From: Neodontobutis hainanensis
Lineage: Eukaryota > Chordata > Actinopteri > Gobiiformes > Odontobutidae
DNA length: 64,000 bases
Assembly (NCBI GenBank): GCA_024349245.1
Contig: JALDNG010000549.1
Coordinates: forward strand, 59,373-123,372
Direction of reading: 5' to 3'
The notes below the pieces were generated by a model. It did not search any database. It was not told where the DNA came from and was given only the letters and a program-made list of their open reading frames with translations. Shown one piece after another: positions 16,901 to 30,745 of this stretch. Numbering within the stretch: position 1 is the first letter of the stretch; each line of letters opens with the position of its first letter. Position numbers and translations under genes: made by a program.

Positions 16901-18322
16901 TATGAGTTATATTAGGTCAAATCATATTTAAATATCATAAATGGAAAGCATTGTCGATGTGTATTCAATCCACATTACCAAAAATAATATATCCAAACTT
17001 ATAATTTAATAAATGGGTAATGATCAATGAATAAAATAATAATCGAAAAATCAATTTTTTTATTTTATCAATTATCGTAGATTAAGAAAATAATAAATCT
17101 TCAATACTTGAAACAAAAAGTATCACGTATTTCCCTCTTTCACTTATTTCTAGGTATAAATGAGATATAGAAACATATTTTGTCTAATATGAGGATTTGT
17201 ATCAAAAATATAATTGTATTGTGAATTTATGTATCTGGAATACATTCTAAATTACAGAAATTTCGTTTTAAAATTTAAATGATATTCCAAAATCAGTAGA
17301 GATTGTTAATTTGTGAAATAAATCAAAAATTAATTTCTTGATATGTATATCAAAAAGTTAATTATAATGATATGATCAGATATTTTGTACAGCCGGAATA
17401 TGTTTTTGGAAGAAATGATGTAAATTTCATGCTATTTATTCTAGAAATAGTGTTATCTTGACCGAGATACTTTCAATTATGGTTTTAACTGCAGAAAAAG
17501 TATTCCATCACCATGAAACATTAAGAAAAGATGTTTGATATGATAAATACTTTTTTTTTATTTGGAATAATAATTTACGAGATAATCATCAACAATTTTT
17601 CAATTCTTATAGAGTATAAAATATAAGATAAAAAATATGTACTGAATATATTTGAAATATTTATGCTTAAAATCATTATAATTCAATATATTTTCGATGT
17701 TATCGCTTAATTTGAGATAATTGCGTTTTATTTTAACAACATCTCGCTGTTAAACTATTTTTTAGCAATACAATAAATAAAATCACAAAAACAAAAATGT
17801 AAATTTCCTCATATATTTCTATTTTGAATTTGTCATTTATGAATTTATTCTTGTGATTTATATCTAGAATTGAAGCATTAAATTTGTTAAAATATTAATC
17901 GAAAACATTCATCGTTCCAGTTCATATAAATTATTTTTTAAAGTAATTTACTTTAATATCAAAAACTATGATTAAATGTTATTCAACAATTCCAAAAATC
18001 AAATTATTTTTTGTTGAATTTGAATTTAATATCCAGTTTAATTGTTGTAAAATATTTTATTAACCAGATTATCAGTATATATTACTAATTTAAAATAATA
18101 AGTCTCAAAAATGAAAAATAGAATGAAAGTAAATTGTTTTAGTGGAAATTACAAAGAAAATTTGAAAAAACTATGTTATAAAATACAGAAGAAAATAGTT
18201 ATATTTAAAAATATAATGCTCATCAAATATTTAATAATGAATGACTTTCATGAATATTTAAGAAATATAGTTTGTTAAATTTAATATGATTTAAAAATGC
18301 TTTTATTGAAACATTTAGAAAT

Positions 18323-18352
18323 ATATCAAAATTAATAAGTTAATTTTGATAT
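18323..18352. repeat. Perfect 13-bp hairpin, 4-nt loop
   Basis: The arm ATATCAAAATTAA (18323-18335), the loop TAAG and the arm TTAATTTTGATAT (18340-18352) form a perfect 13-bp stem. This is one of the cleanest hairpins I found by eye. There is no flanking gene, so the role is unknown; it may be a replication-slippage product or a remnant of a small inverted-repeat element. Confidence 0.6.
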
Positions 18353-19080
18353 GATAAATGTGTAAATTAATACTTTTTATGGATATAAATGAAATATTTA
18401 AATTAAATTATGTGAATTATTTATCTATTAAAATTATAATTAAAACGAATAAAGTTAATATATCATATAAATAACAAGTTTGTACTAAAAATGGATATTA
18501 AACATGAGATCAAAAATATAGTTTATAAATGGATATTTTTTCATTTTAAAAATAAATTTAAATTAATTTAATTTTTTATCTTTAATTAATATCTTGATCA
18601 ATTCAAAATGGCATTATAAATTTTTTTTACTTTCTCCTGGATTTTGAACAACTTTTTTTTAATTTTAAATGCTTTTTATGAATGAAGAATAATAAATTAA
18701 TTTGTGATAATATTTGAGTAATTGAATTATTTTAAATTCAAATATTTTCATATTTGTATTTTTTTATTAAAATATATAAAATCGTTTTAACAGCATGATT
18801 ATTATTTACATTAATATATGAATTCATGATGATTTATTAACTCCTAATATTAGAATGTCGTTTTTAATTATGAATTTTCAAATATTTTAGTAGACTGTAA
18901 TCAGAATATTTTCGGTTATTAACATTTATAAAAGTTTTTATTGCATATTTATGAAAAGATAAATAAACTTTTATCAATTCGATTTTATGTTTTTAAAGAT
19001 CAAACACAATTTAAAATATCCTAAATTAGAAAAATAAAATTTGCGTAATTCAAAAATATTCTAAAATAAAAAACGTAGAA

Positions 19081-20520
19081 AGTATCGCGTGAAGATAACA
19101 AATTAATTCATTAAACATCTGCCCATCTTAGTGCATACAGAGGTTGCTTATATATGATAACTTATCATTAAACAGTTAATCGATAAATGAATACCATATT
19201 CATTGATTTTTATAGATTGAAATAAAATTACGATTTTCTAATGAAAAAAATGATTACGCTAATGATATTATTCGTGAAAATCATACAAAAAAACATTTTG
19301 AGCGATATGAATTAGAGTATGAAATTGTATGTATTCTGTGGTTTTCTCCCTTGTATCTGTAGAACTTACACATTTCTGTTATGTGTTTTTTTACCATGTT
19401 TATAAAACAGTTACCTCTTATTCATTTAAATTCCAATTACTTATATCTTTGCACTAATACTCTTTTGACTTTTGTGCCGATTATAATTTTATAATCTATC
19501 GAATGAAAATAAACAGAATTTTCTCATATGTATCATAATTTTATATTAGTTTTTCAGACATATGTTATCCATTTGTTCACTTACTATATATTTCATTACG
19601 AGCCAATTTTACGCATATTCTGAATATATTTGAACTCAACTTATTCTTTTTTTATATCTAACTATACTCGTTCATTTTTTGAATCAAATAATAATCAAGT
19701 AAAACAAAAAAAACGCAGTCATTTTGATTTTTGGGATTTCATTGATGGTTTTGTCAATTATAAAATAATAATTATTAATAGAAATATTGTAATATATTCA
19801 AGATTCCATTTAACAGAAATGTTCAGATATTTATTCACCACCGTCATCCTTATATTGCAAAATTAAACTCTTAAATCTATGAATTAGAAGCTATTTTTTA
19901 TAATGTGTGATAAAAATTATTTTAACCCAATTTATCTTAAAATGTTTATTTAATTTTTATTTTTTTAAAATATACTTCCATATCTAACACATCAAACTGA
20001 TTAAATTAGAAAAATATACAATTATCAAAGATGGCATTATGTATGTTTTAAACCATAACGAATTTCATTTATCTTTTGTTAGAGCAAATATCATATATGA
20101 TAAAAGTATTCAATCTTTATATTTCGACAATTGTACTTTGAATTGTTCTTTTTTATTTATTATTGTAAATATATTTTACCAAAAAAAATCCAATGAAGCT
20201 AGAAACAGTTATTTCGTTCTGTTTTATATGACTGCGTATATCCTTAAATTATTGTTTAAGGAACAAATATACCTGTGTTCATGTAAATGAAAAATCATTG
20301 AATTTATTGTAAATACTATTTAGCTCTAGGTTATTTTGTCCTATTTTATTTGTGGTGTGCAGTGTTAAGTTGTGATGAGCGATATAATATAAACATATAA
20401 TATATGAAACAATATGATAAATTTTGTCATTTTTTAGTATTGAATATAAAACAAAGTTATTTAAAATCAGCATATATAATTTCATGACATATATCCTAAA
20501 TTAACAAATTATGTTTTCTT
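19081..20520. other. Slightly less AT-rich patch with short ORFs; nothing recognised
   Basis: This stretch holds three open frames of 68-83 codons (plus strand 19630-19866 and 20039-20290; minus strand 20279-20485) and a little more G/C than its surroundings. None of the translations shows a known motif, and I saw no second copy of them elsewhere in the window. Some may be exon relics, but I cannot support a gene call. Confidence 0.4.
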
Positions 20521-23500
20521 AAATTTAAATTTGACTGAATTAAAAATCATATATTACGTTTAATTCTGATTTCTACCTTTATTAAATGATAATATTTGTA
20601 TATTTAAAATTAAATAAATCTTATATTTGTTTTTACATTTTAAAACTCTTTTGTAATATTTTATTCAGTATTAATCTGTATTATTTATTATTTTATGTAA
20701 TTTATGATTTTGTATTTTCAACTATGCCAACTAATCAATGTATTTAGTAAACATCAAAATATTATTTATAAGTGATAATTCTTTATTGTAAAATAATCTC
20801 ATTGATTAATTATAAAAGGCATCAAAAACGTCGTTTATATCTAACTGTCTTTAAGATTTTTAGAAATATATAGATTGATTACTTAGACTGCTATTTTGAA
20901 TTTTTATGAAATATATTCATGAATAAGGTGAAGCATTCAACATTTAATGATCAATTAAAATTTTATTTTTTGAATATTAATGGCAGATTGGAACTAAAAA
21001 TATTAAATTCGACTAACTTTAAAACCGATTTGTTATAACTAACCAAAGAAACATTAAAATCTCAACTCCATATTTAGAAATGACAAATATAATATATTTT
21101 CTCAATTTCTATTTGAAAATCTTTAGTTATATCGTACTTTATTAAACATAAATTCAAATGCAAATAATATAATCAAAAAGATAATAAAGTATCTTACTAT
21201 ATTTTCTGTAAATAATATTTTAATTCATAGTTTTTACAATTTTTTTTATTTACTTAATAAAGATACTTTTTCGACTTATATTAATATTGAATAATTTACA
21301 TATATGATAATTTATTGATTTAAAATTTAACGTAACACAAATATTGGTTTTAATAAAGCAAAAACAGCGTCTGTCCCATAATACATATAATTAAATTAAC
21401 CATCATTAAAATAAAAATTTGAACAAACATTAATAAATCGAAATATATGAATTGATGTTATATTAATATAACATTTATATCTAATTAAAGATAATTTAAA
21501 TAGATCTTGACCATATAGGAGTCACTTATATAAAAATCTCATATTATCTTCGAATAATAAGTATTTACAAAAAGTATAGACATATATATATCTTTTTAAT
21601 CACATCTAAATAGCTAAATGTTCTGAATAGAAGTTTATAAATTAATAAAATAAACAATACAAGATACAATAAATTTACAATTCTTAATTTTTTTATTCTT
21701 CTTATCAATAAAATTAATTAATAAATATTATATTTCGCATGTCTAAATAAATGATGATGAGTAATACTTAAAATATTTAATTTTTCAAAAAAAATATAAG
21801 ATTTATATTTCGAAGTACGAATAAATTCGGTGATTTTTAAATTATTCAACTATTCTTAAATGAAGTCAGAACTTAGAAATATGTTGACTATTATATTTTA
21901 TTATTATGGATTGTTAATTAATATTTTATATATTACCAAATATATAAAAATATAAAATAAATTATTTCAAGTAATAATATTTACCCTGTCTTAAGATTCC
22001 TTTTGAATTTAAATATAAAATTGACTTGTGAACCCCAATATTTTATATACATTAAAAATTTGAGACACTAAATTTGTTAGATTATACATTTTTTCAATTA
22101 TAAATGACATTCTTATTCATGTTATTTAATGATTATACTTGTAAATAATGTTTACAAGTTTAAACAAAGAAGGGAAAATATTCACAGTAATCGAGCAAAA
22201 CACAGCTAATATCATGATTTTTTTCAACTAAAAATTTAAAATTATATTTATTTATTTTAAAAAAATATTTAATGTTTTCTGTAAAAAGATTCCATTTCAA
22301 TGTGAATAAACAAATTATGTAAAAAAATTATAGATCTCTATTCTAACAAAAATTGCTAAAAAACAATAATTTTATTGAATATTAATATGTTAGTTCTTAA
22401 TTTCGTTTTTATCAAATGTAAATTCTTTACATAGAGTTTTAACAGTTTTACAATTTTCTAATTTTCATTTATATTAAATTTATATATACGAGTTTGTTTA
22501 TTAATCTCTGTTAAACCGTAAGTTTAAATATGATCACATTTATACACGGAAGATAACATTTATAATTATCATAACACATACATTTCATCATGATATCGAT
22601 TTCAAATATTTATTGTCAAATAATATATAAGCTTAATAAAGTTATTTTATCAATGTTATTAAATACTCTATCAAGATTATCTGATATGAATTTTTATGAA
22701 ATAATTTAAATTGTTGTAGAAAATACTTAATTTTAATCTTTTTATGATTGGAAAAATTATTTTAAAATTTTACATACATTTTATTCCATGTAAAATATAT
22801 ATAATTATCTCTATATATTGTAAACTCGACAACTGGGAGTTATCTCTGTTTAGATCATGTTAAATTATTGATTTAATATTGAGTAGAAAATACTTAATCT
22901 CTTAAAGTGACGTCATATATTATCATGTAGGTGACACATCCGTATTAAATTATAAGGTAAATTTATATAATTTATTAAATATGGAAGATATATCTTTATC
23001 AATAACTTATTTATATTTTGTTTTTTGTTACATATCCCAATAATAAGGTTAAAATTTAAGAATATAATAATCCTAACTTTTATACACATATTTATATGGT
23101 TTTATGAAAATGGTTTTTATTGTATATCAAAAGTCAGATATCTACAAAAAATACTTTGTCACTAATGATAAATTAAAAAAAAGATATATTCTGTATTTCC
23201 TAAACTATTTCGGTATTTATTACTATTAATGAAATTTCTTGTGCTAATGTATCACATTTCTGTGTCTTATCTTACAAATTTCCAAAACGTTTAACTGTGT
23301 TAAAATATTATCGTATAAACCAATGTTACATATTGGTTTTAAAACCTCGTTTTTTTCAAATAAGAATCACCTCATATAGAGATAAAAACTTAAACAAATG
23401 ATTGATTTGTGTTTCCATTTAAAATATCCATGATGAAATCATACCTTCGGCATTTAATTTGTTAAATATAAAAATCTATCATCCATGTTTAAGAATGAAG

Positions 23501-26500
23501 ATAAAAACGGACATTAACTGATGATTTTAAAAAAGCTATTTTTATTTAAATACGAAAATATAAACATAATTAAATTATCCAAAACATCGAATAACTCACG
23601 AAGATATAAGATGTTTTATTAAGTATTTTTTGTTATAGGGTACTATTTATATGATATCTTTAAATAAAAATTAAATGATATCGCAGACCTAAATGTGGAT
23701 ATAAACAACTTTCAACCATGAAAAATATAAAAACTAAATCTTGTAATCGAACATTAATCACAGTGTAAATAACCTGTTGGCTATAAAATTAAGGTAATAA
23801 CAGATTTTGCCATCCATTTTATGATTAGCTAAGAATAATAACCAATGAAAACTTTTTTGAAAACTGTTTATATCTTTTTTGTTCAGTTTTAAAAGCTCTC
23901 AATTTACGATAGAGAATAACACAATCGACTTGAAGTTAATTTGATTTTTGGAAAAATATGAACCTCTTCTGAATTCAAGATGATTCAATTTTATTTGTAA
24001 ACACAAATAGCAATGTATGTAAAATGTATATTTCATTTATGAACCATTACATTAAAAATAATCATTAAATTTTCTGCATTTATATAAATATTTGTTATAT
24101 ACTAGTTAAAAAATGTAAATATATGATATAATTAAGAAATATAAAAATAAAAATGTTGATCAAAAAAAAGAAATTTCATTATATCGATATTAAATGAATC
24201 TGTTAATAAGATAAAACTATACTTATGATAAAATTCTATTTAGAATGTATAGAACTTAAAGTTTAAAAATATTTATTTTTATTTTGATTTCTACGATCTA
24301 AAATGATTCGTATTTTTAGAATAATTTTAACAAACAACATAAATTAAAAAATATAGGAAATGTAATGCAAAAATTGTAATTAGAATCATATATTTATTTT
24401 AAAGTGTTTTTCATTTTCAACACTAAAGATAAATTATGTATAAATCTTCGTTTCTTCTTTTAATTTGTAATAACCACAGATTTATATATAAAGATTGGTA
24501 AGCTAATTCAATCATTGCGATCAATATAATGATAAAATTATACAAGTAATATTTTATAAATATAAGAAAATAAATCAAAAATATCATGAAGTTTATATTT
24601 ATATTAACTAAAAAGAATGAATTTATGGATCTCTTACATTTGAAACCTATGTGTTACTAGCAATTTTATTTTTATATTTTTTTATTAAAAAAATTTTTGG
24701 AGGTTATCATTCATCATTTCAAAGAATTTGATAAAATATAGATATTTAAATACATTTAATACTGTTTATTCTAGAAAATAAATAAATATATAAAGTATAG
24801 TTTTTCTATTTAGAAATTAACTTTAAATCATTATCTGAAAAGGTTTTAATTGTTATTTTGGTTCAATTGTAATTCTCTACTTCCTAGAATATTAAATGAG
24901 TTTTAAATTTTTTTGATATTTAATCATGTCGAAAAATATAAGAAATATGTTGGTTAACAATCACATATACTTCCAATGTCAAAAATATTATATAATGGTC
25001 TTATATTATATTTTAATTAAAGCAATTTTTATTTATAATTAAGATTTAAGTTAACCATAATTTATTGCAAAATGTCTTAACATCTTCTATAGGTTCTTAG
25101 ATATATATCTGATAACTTAGTTAGATTCTCCCCTTTATATCCGCTTTTTGGCAGATTTTTTAATGTTAAAAATATAAAAATATTAAGTGTATAAATCTTA
25201 ATAAATAAAAACCACAAATTCTTTTTGCAAATTAAGAAATGTATTTTCATGTTTGGTTCGCTTGATTAATTTATCATGTCTCGTCAAACAATTTCACTAA
25301 TATGTTCACGGTGGAGATGATAAACAGAAAAAAAGTTACATTTATTTTAGTATTAAATAAAAATATCATCTTTAGAATTATAAAATAATCAAGAAGATAT
25401 TATTTAGTATGATATTTGAGCGGATAAAATTTGAAAGATTTCTTTTAATTTTTTTGGATTATGCGAATATTACCAAAAGCATATTCATTTTTATAAATGC
25501 CTTCAATTTTCATAATTTTTTATTGAAATATAATCATCGATTATTTGTTAATAAATGAAAATTCTTATCATGTTAACAAGTAGTTTTATTTTTATAGTAT
25601 AAATATTATTTCTCTCATATTATTGTCTTAATATTTTTATATAAATCGATATAACATAAAATATCTCATTTAATGTTGTGATTTATTTTGTGATTCTAAA
25701 TAAAATTATTTATCTCATTTTAAATAAAACATTCACATTACGTTTTTATTCTGAATTTAATTTATTTTTCATAATCTAACTAAAAATATCGTGTTATCAA
25801 GAATAAATTCAGATTTATGAATGTTTATTTGTTTCAATATATCTGATTTATTAACAGTATGTCATTAAATATTACATTTTTTTAAATAATCAATTCCTTA
25901 TTTTCAAATATTATTTTAACGCAGAAATTAAATAGTATGTTAATTTTAACTACTAAAGCTCATAAATATTTTTGAAATAAAAATTAAATACCAACGAAAG
26001 TTTGAAAAATAAATAAATAAAAATAATTTTGAAAAATCATCAAAATTAAAATAAAATCAAATTAGAGTCAACTTGAATTACATCATGTAACATATTATAG
26101 TTATCCAATCATTTGATTAAAACTCATGAATTAATGTAGCATTTATATTATATGTACCTTGAAGCAGTTAAAATATTAAATCTCTCAATGATCACATGAT
26201 TATGCAAATTATATTTTTTATTACGAATTATTTAAAGATGTAAAGATATCTGCATATAAAAGAAATATTAAGACGTTTGAGAAGTTATATATTGTATTTT
26301 ACAAATGAAAATAAAAAATAAAAAAATAAATATTTGATAATCATTTAACACATTCATATATAATTAAACAATTTAATAAATAATTTTTTGAAAATAGAAT
26401 AACACAAATGATGATATAAATTTGATGTTAGATAAGTAAAAATATGTTTGTTAACATAGTTAAGGAATACACCATAATAAAAATTTATAAATTTTTTCAA

Positions 26501-29441
26501 TAAAGAAATAAAAATTGAAAATCTATGATACAATGCTTTTAAAAGTTCATATTATATAAGATAAATATGTCGATAATTCTACATGAGTTTCTGTATAAAA
26601 TGACATTAAATATTATAAATTTCTTCTCTACTCACTTTAAGAAAAATTTTCTTAGAATTATAAAGGTAATAATATTTCAAAAATAAAAAAAATTAAAATA
26701 AACGTAATAATTATACAAAATTCAAGGAATGTATTAAAAATGTAATCATCTAATTTCAGTTATGTTACAATTTAGTATAAATACATAACATAAATTGTCT
26801 GTTCATAAATAAATGTTTTAGAATGTCCAATAAAGTTAAGTTCAAAAATGTGTGCACGATATTTAATCAAATGTGAATTATAAAATTATTTAAGGGCTTT
26901 CTTGATGATAACAGTTTTGATAATATATGAGAAAAAAAATTATTTATTTGAGCTAATTTACAGGGCAGAATTTTTTTATTTTGTGGTTTAAAATATTCAT
27001 TTGCTGAAGAATTATGTTGTCATAAATAAAGCGCCTATAAAGGTCAAAAGTGCTCTAAAAGATTTAAAAATTTGTCGTATATTTTGAGTATCTTAATATA
27101 ATTTAGAAAATACATCATCATAAAAAATAAAATATCAAAGATGTGATAATCTTTTCGTGAAGTGGTTTCATGAATAAAAAATAAATCATAAACTTAATAT
27201 ATAAAAAAAATTTAGATAAACTGAACGATACAGAGGGAAATAATATCATATCAATCACTTATATATTAATTCATCGGAATTAAAATACCTATCAAAATTA
27301 TGAAAATATAAAAACTCGGAAATGGTCTCGACAGTAAATAATTTCTATATAACTTTTATTAAGCATCATCAATTCAGATCATTTGTCGTTAAAATATAGA
27401 TTCTACTATATTTTCTTTTCTCTAAGCCATATATATAATTCTATCTGCAGATTGACAAAAAAATAACAATCATAAACATTTTCCTGTTTTACATTATTAT
27501 TTTTATTCCAAATATTACAATTACAAATGATTTTCTTTTCAAAAATTTTGTCTCCTATTAATCATTGAAAAATATGATTTTTTTAATTGCCTAAACATCT
27601 CCCTAAAGACTCTATTTAACATCTGTGGTTGGTTGACAACATGCCATTGTAATATTTATTTTTTATATTTTCTTTCAAAATTTATAACTTTATTTTTCTT
27701 AAAATAGACTATTGTTAATTACTCTAAATTTTTTAGGATGCATTTTACTCTTATTTTTACTTCATTCCTAGTAACTGTAAAAAATACTATTCATATATTC
27801 CAGTTGTCGATTTGATAGTTGAGTTGTAAAATTACAAATATTAGTATTTTAAGGGTTTTTTTTTTTTTACCATAGTTTTCAAGCCATCTTTAGAATGTAT
27901 TATCACTCGTCATTTCTCTTTAATGAGCAGACAACCGATAGTTATTTGCAAGTTTCTTGAATGAACGATTCTTTGAAAAATTTTTATAATCAAGAAAATA
28001 TGTGTTTTTTAAAAACCATCATTTTGAAATCATTTTAAACTTTTCCCATATCGAGAATTGTTACCCGTCAAAAGGATGTATTTTGGTATTTTGAAAGATT
28101 ATGTATTTTAAATTGCATTTCTTCGTTTTATACTTGAAAATTTATTTTAACTAAATAAATTGGATATAATATTAAAACCCATTTTGGCTGATCTATGTAT
28201 CTGAAAAATCTCGTATCTTATATGTCTTTTAGTTTTATCTTGCGTATTTCAGATTTTTTAGATGACATTTTAATATTTTCATTATAATTAATGTTTTTAA
28301 CATTAGATAAAATTTTTTTAGACGTAAAAAAATTTAAATCGAAAATTTATTTTCAATAATAAATGTACATTTTAGAGAGGTTTTTATCCTTAAACAGCTT
28401 TTTTGATAAACCAAAATGTTAAGTTATATGGATCTGACGTTATATATAGATGATGGAAAGGAGATATTTGCTTATATATGTTATTAAAAATTTATAGATT
28501 AGTAAAAATCTAAATGTTTTTCATGATATTAATAATATTAACTCATAAAATTTTAAATAGGCTAGAAATAAAACATAATTAAATATTTAGGATTTTATTC
28601 TGATGTTTTTACATATAATATAAATTTTATTTTGTAAAATTTATCGTCTATTTTCTCTGACATAATGAATTCATTTAAACAAAAAGCTAGATTTTCCTAT
28701 TTAGACTGAAAAATTACATCATAAATTTATATAATGTAATGTCTGATATTATTTGAATTTACACTACTTTTTATATTTTAAACATTCTAAAATTCTATTT
28801 TGAAATTTATTAGAATTTTTATCAACATATTCTTCATAACTTTGGTCCTATTTTAGAATAAAAAATTGTTCTCATTTTAAAATTGTTATATTAATGGTTT
28901 ATAATAGTTATTTTCAATTATAAAGATACAATTGATTTGTAATATATGAATAAATATATTTTATCAGACCTATAAAGATGAATAATTATTGCTCGAATTA
29001 AGGAATAAAAAGTCGATATGTCTATTTTAATCTAGCTTACTTATTTAAAATAAAATTATTTTTATAGAATATTATGAAATGTTGATACGTGTTTTTTTAT
29101 AAACTACGCATGTTCTCATCAAAGAATATTTCACGATTATCGACGAATGATTTTATCATAATTTTACAAATTTGTCGTATATATTATGATTTTTTAAATT
29201 ACGCACGAAATTTATACCTTTATATACTTAAAAATTACGTTTTGTAATCTCTTTTAAAGAGTTTTATTTTTATTTTATTGGAAATGTGCCAAAGAAATAA
29301 AATCTAATTATAAATCATTATACCTTTCGATAATCGATAAAATATTCAAAATAGAAAATAATTTTTGATAACATTAATCAAATAATAACAATTTAAACTA
29401 AAAAATCTTTTGAAAGATTCCATGTAAATTTCTATAAGGAT
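20521..29441. other. AT-rich non-coding desert, right part
   Basis: I see no gene. The DNA is uniformly A+T-rich with a 13-base T run at 27856-27868 and small inverted repeats such as 22137-22159 (9-bp perfect arms). If a further copy of the downstream tandem unit lay directly to the left, a copy of its coding block would be expected at about 28.1-29.3 kb. I looked for its conserved words there and did not find them. Confidence 0.65.
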
Positions 29442-29538
29442 TGTAGCGGTGGCTATTAATTGAATGGAAAATAATAATAACGATTAACTAGGATATATAA
29501 CGATATCTTATTAATCTCTTGACAGCGCGCCTGTACCA
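29442..29538 (-). repeat. 3' LTR of the gypsy element (left on + strand)
   Basis: This 97-bp repeat matches 33193-33290 with about ten mismatches and one single-base indel by eye, roughly 90% identity. Read on the minus strand it starts TGGTACAGG and ends CTACA, so it has the usual TG...CA ends. A TATA-like word sits in the middle of both copies. About 100 bp is short for gypsy LTRs. Confidence 0.85.
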
Positions 29539-29554
29539 CTACATCACTCCCGCC
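29539..29554 (-). other. Probable polypurine tract of the gypsy element
   Basis: On the minus strand, GGCGGGAGTGATGTAG directly precedes the TG of the 3' LTR. It is the purine-richest stretch there and sits where plus-strand DNA synthesis would be primed. It contains a few T residues, so the call is by position more than by composition. Confidence 0.45.
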
Positions 29555-29589
29555 AGCGCTGTCCAAATCTTTGCGTCCGATAAGAAATG

Positions 29590-30733
29590 CGGGTTTTAAA
29601 CGATCGATGGAAACGTTGTCCACTCTACCATTTATTATCGATTTTAAAGGTCTTGGCGCCTTAATCGATGATTTGATAAGGGCATTCGTATGGGCGCTGG
29701 AGTGACTTTCGCAGTGTGTCGACCCTGATAAAAGCATACTTGCATTTAAAAAGGTCTTTGTGAGGCGTCTTGTATTGTTTGTTTCCGTGAGTGGTAGTAG
29801 AAACGGGGAATAACTTCCTCATTTTTTCTCGCAACTCAGATAGAAGATGGTCCGTGTTGGGAGTCTCATTGTTTGTAGCGACAAATTCTCCTGGGAGTAT
29901 TAGCTTGGTACCTGATACCAACTCTGCGGATGAGGCTTTCAAATCTTCTTTCAGTGTCGCTCGGATGCCAAGAAGTACCTAAGGTAGTTCCTTAAGCCAT
30001 TGGTCATTTGAGAGTCGGAGCCATTAAAGAAGATTTGAGGTGGCGATGAAAACGTTCAACTAGACCATTAGCCTGAGGATGGTATGAGCTGGTATGGGTC
30101 AAACTGGTACCAAATAACTTTGACATCGCCGTCCAAAGTTGGGATGTGAACTGTATACCACGGTCAGATGTTATTTGGAGGGGGACTCGAATCGCGAAAT
30201 CCAGGTTGATATGAAAGCCTTAGCGCAGCTTTCAGCAGATATGTCCGATAATGGTATGGCCTCTGGCCACCTTGTAAATCGGTCTATACATGTCAATAAG
30301 TGAGTATAACCTCTACATGTCGGTAAAGGTCCAACCAAATCAACATGTACGTGAGTGAACCTCCGGGTTGTAGGATCATAAGACTGCAGAGGAGCTTTTA
30401 TGTGTTTGTGGATTTTGGATTTTTGGCAAGGAATGCAAGCACGTGCCCATTCGGAAATCTGTTTGTTCATGCCTTCCAAACGAATCTCGATGTAATCATC
30501 TTTCTTGTAGAGCGAACGGAAGGATGAGATAAGCTGTGCATAATATTGAAAATGTGTTTGCACCAATTGGCTGGTACTAGTGGTCGAGTTACTCCAGTAG
30601 AAATATCGCATAACAGTTTTATGTTTGGGTTACCAAAATCGGTTTCCTTCACCTTAAAGCCGCTAGATGAGTTACTGAGAGAAGATATCCAGGTATCGGT
30701 TCTTTGATCTTCAGCCAAATCGAAATAATACAA
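29590..30733 (-). pseudogene. Integrase region of gypsy pol, broken
   Basis: This region would encode the integrase that inserts the cDNA copy. The zinc-binding HHCC part is spread over two frames: the two histidines near HSLSHPSV (30467-30733) and the two cysteines in ARACIPCQKSK (30171-30611). The catalytic core follows, with the first Asp in VHVDLVGPLP. In another frame at about 30000-30175 the second Asp is in ITSDRG and the Glu is in NGLVERFHRH, so the DDE residues are all still present. The C-terminal part (29661-29942, then 29590-29690 in yet another frame) ends with a VSIDRLKPA word typical of gypsy integrase tails. Several frameshifts make it non-functional. Confidence 0.88.
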
Positions 30734-30745
30734 ATCCTTAAAGGT

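Larger units (their letters stand above)
1..19080. other. AT-rich non-coding desert, left part
   Basis: I see no recognisable gene here. The sequence is dominated by A/T runs and by short words such as ATTTAAAT and AATATT. Open frames are short (63-77 codons, for example at 1024-1215, 4002-4202 and 5393-5626). They are full of Phe, Ile, Leu, Asn, Lys and Tyr, as translated AT-rich DNA would be, and show no motif or conserved partner. Small hairpins and a TA repeat are listed separately. Introns or regulatory DNA of a distant gene cannot be excluded. Confidence 0.7.

Noticed and set aside
20039..20290. 83-codon plus-strand open frame, overlapping at its end a 68-codon minus-strand frame
   Set aside because: No recognisable domain; both frames are close to what chance gives in DNA of this composition.
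1..29441. CRISPR array, rRNA or organelle genome
   Set aside because: No regularly spaced repeats and no rRNA, tRNA or respiratory-chain genes are visible, although the A+T content first suggested an organelle.
28000..29441. A further copy of the tandem unit to the left of the gypsy element
   Set aside because: The conserved words of the coding block expected there were not found; only a short weak similarity exists right at 29420.
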